Below, piece by piece: positions 23,956 through 23,990 of a stretch of 23,990 nucleotides of DNA. Both the position numbers and the translations under genes were made by a program. Every line of letters begins with the position of its first letter. Within the stretch, counting starts at the first letter, position 1. The notes beneath the pieces were generated by a model, which saw only the letters and a program-made list of their open reading frames with translations, was not told the origin of the DNA and ran no database searches. Source of the stretch: an uncultured Lachnospiraceae bacterium (GTDB lineage Bacteria; Bacillota; Clostridia; Lachnospirales; Lachnospiraceae); assembly GCA_910585905.1 (NCBI GenBank), contig CAJUID010000043.1, positions 1-23,990 of the forward strand, given 5' to 3'.

Positions 23956-23990
23956 CTTCAGATGGAATAATCGGGAATGCAGTCTCATCG

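Noticed and set aside
23776..23988. Minus-strand open frame of 70 codons at the right edge
   Set aside because: It runs through the rfbA promoter and the repeat element, has no visible ribosome binding site within the window, and its protein has no recognisable features.

Overview
The window looks like the chromosome of an anaerobic, gut-type Firmicute, most likely Clostridia/Lachnospiraceae. This is inferred from the moderately low GC content, the strong AGGAGG-type ribosome binding sites, the Lys-rich Ig-like and FN3 secreted proteins, the DUF4179-type anti-sigma partner and the large 7TM hybrid kinases. No species can be named from the sequence alone. No tRNA, rRNA, CRISPR array, insertion sequence or phage gene was found.

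Layout. (1) Positions 1-151 hold a densely folded, repeat-like intergenic element. (2) Positions 152-3726, minus strand: a two-gene signalling operon encoding a membrane hybrid histidine kinase with receiver and HPt domains, then a double-receiver protein without an output domain. (3) Positions 3839-4186: a Lys-rich Ig-like fragment, probably a gene remnant, closed by a strong terminator. (4) Positions 4265-14972, plus strand: the centrepiece, a 2978-residue non-ribosomal peptide synthetase (A-T-C-A-T-C-A-T-R) translationally coupled to a MATE exporter that carries an RsbW-like ATPase domain at its C-terminus. (5) Positions 15152-16273, minus strand: a secreted FN3 protein convergent with the exporter. 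(6) Positions 16542-18246, plus strand: an ECF sigma factor with a DUF4179-type membrane regulator. (7) Positions 18424-21577, plus strand: a second ECF sigma factor, a polytopic membrane protein, an ABC ATPase and an ABC permease, all overlapping. (8) Positions 21701-23844, minus strand: rfbA-rfbB of dTDP-sugar synthesis, behind a strong promoter and a roughly 160-nt leader.

How the genes work together. The synthetase has a reductase (R) instead of a thioesterase, so its product should leave as an aldehyde, or as an alcohol or cyclic imine derived from it. By my hand alignment the first adenylation domain lacks the Asp that normally holds the alpha-amino group. The likeliest product is therefore a dipeptide aldehyde capped by a non-alpha-amino acid, the shape of known protease inhibitors. 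The coupled MATE protein would export it, and its fused ATPase domain is unusual: RsbW-like domains normally phosphorylate anti-anti-sigma proteins or bind sigma factors. No phosphopantetheinyl transferase is in the window, so one must act from elsewhere.

A 68-nt intergenic element occurs twice, about 80% identical without gaps: after the MATE gene, and directly behind the rfbA promoter. A TATAAT-like hexamer precedes both copies and both keep a central hairpin. It is the best candidate here for an unexplained non-coding element.
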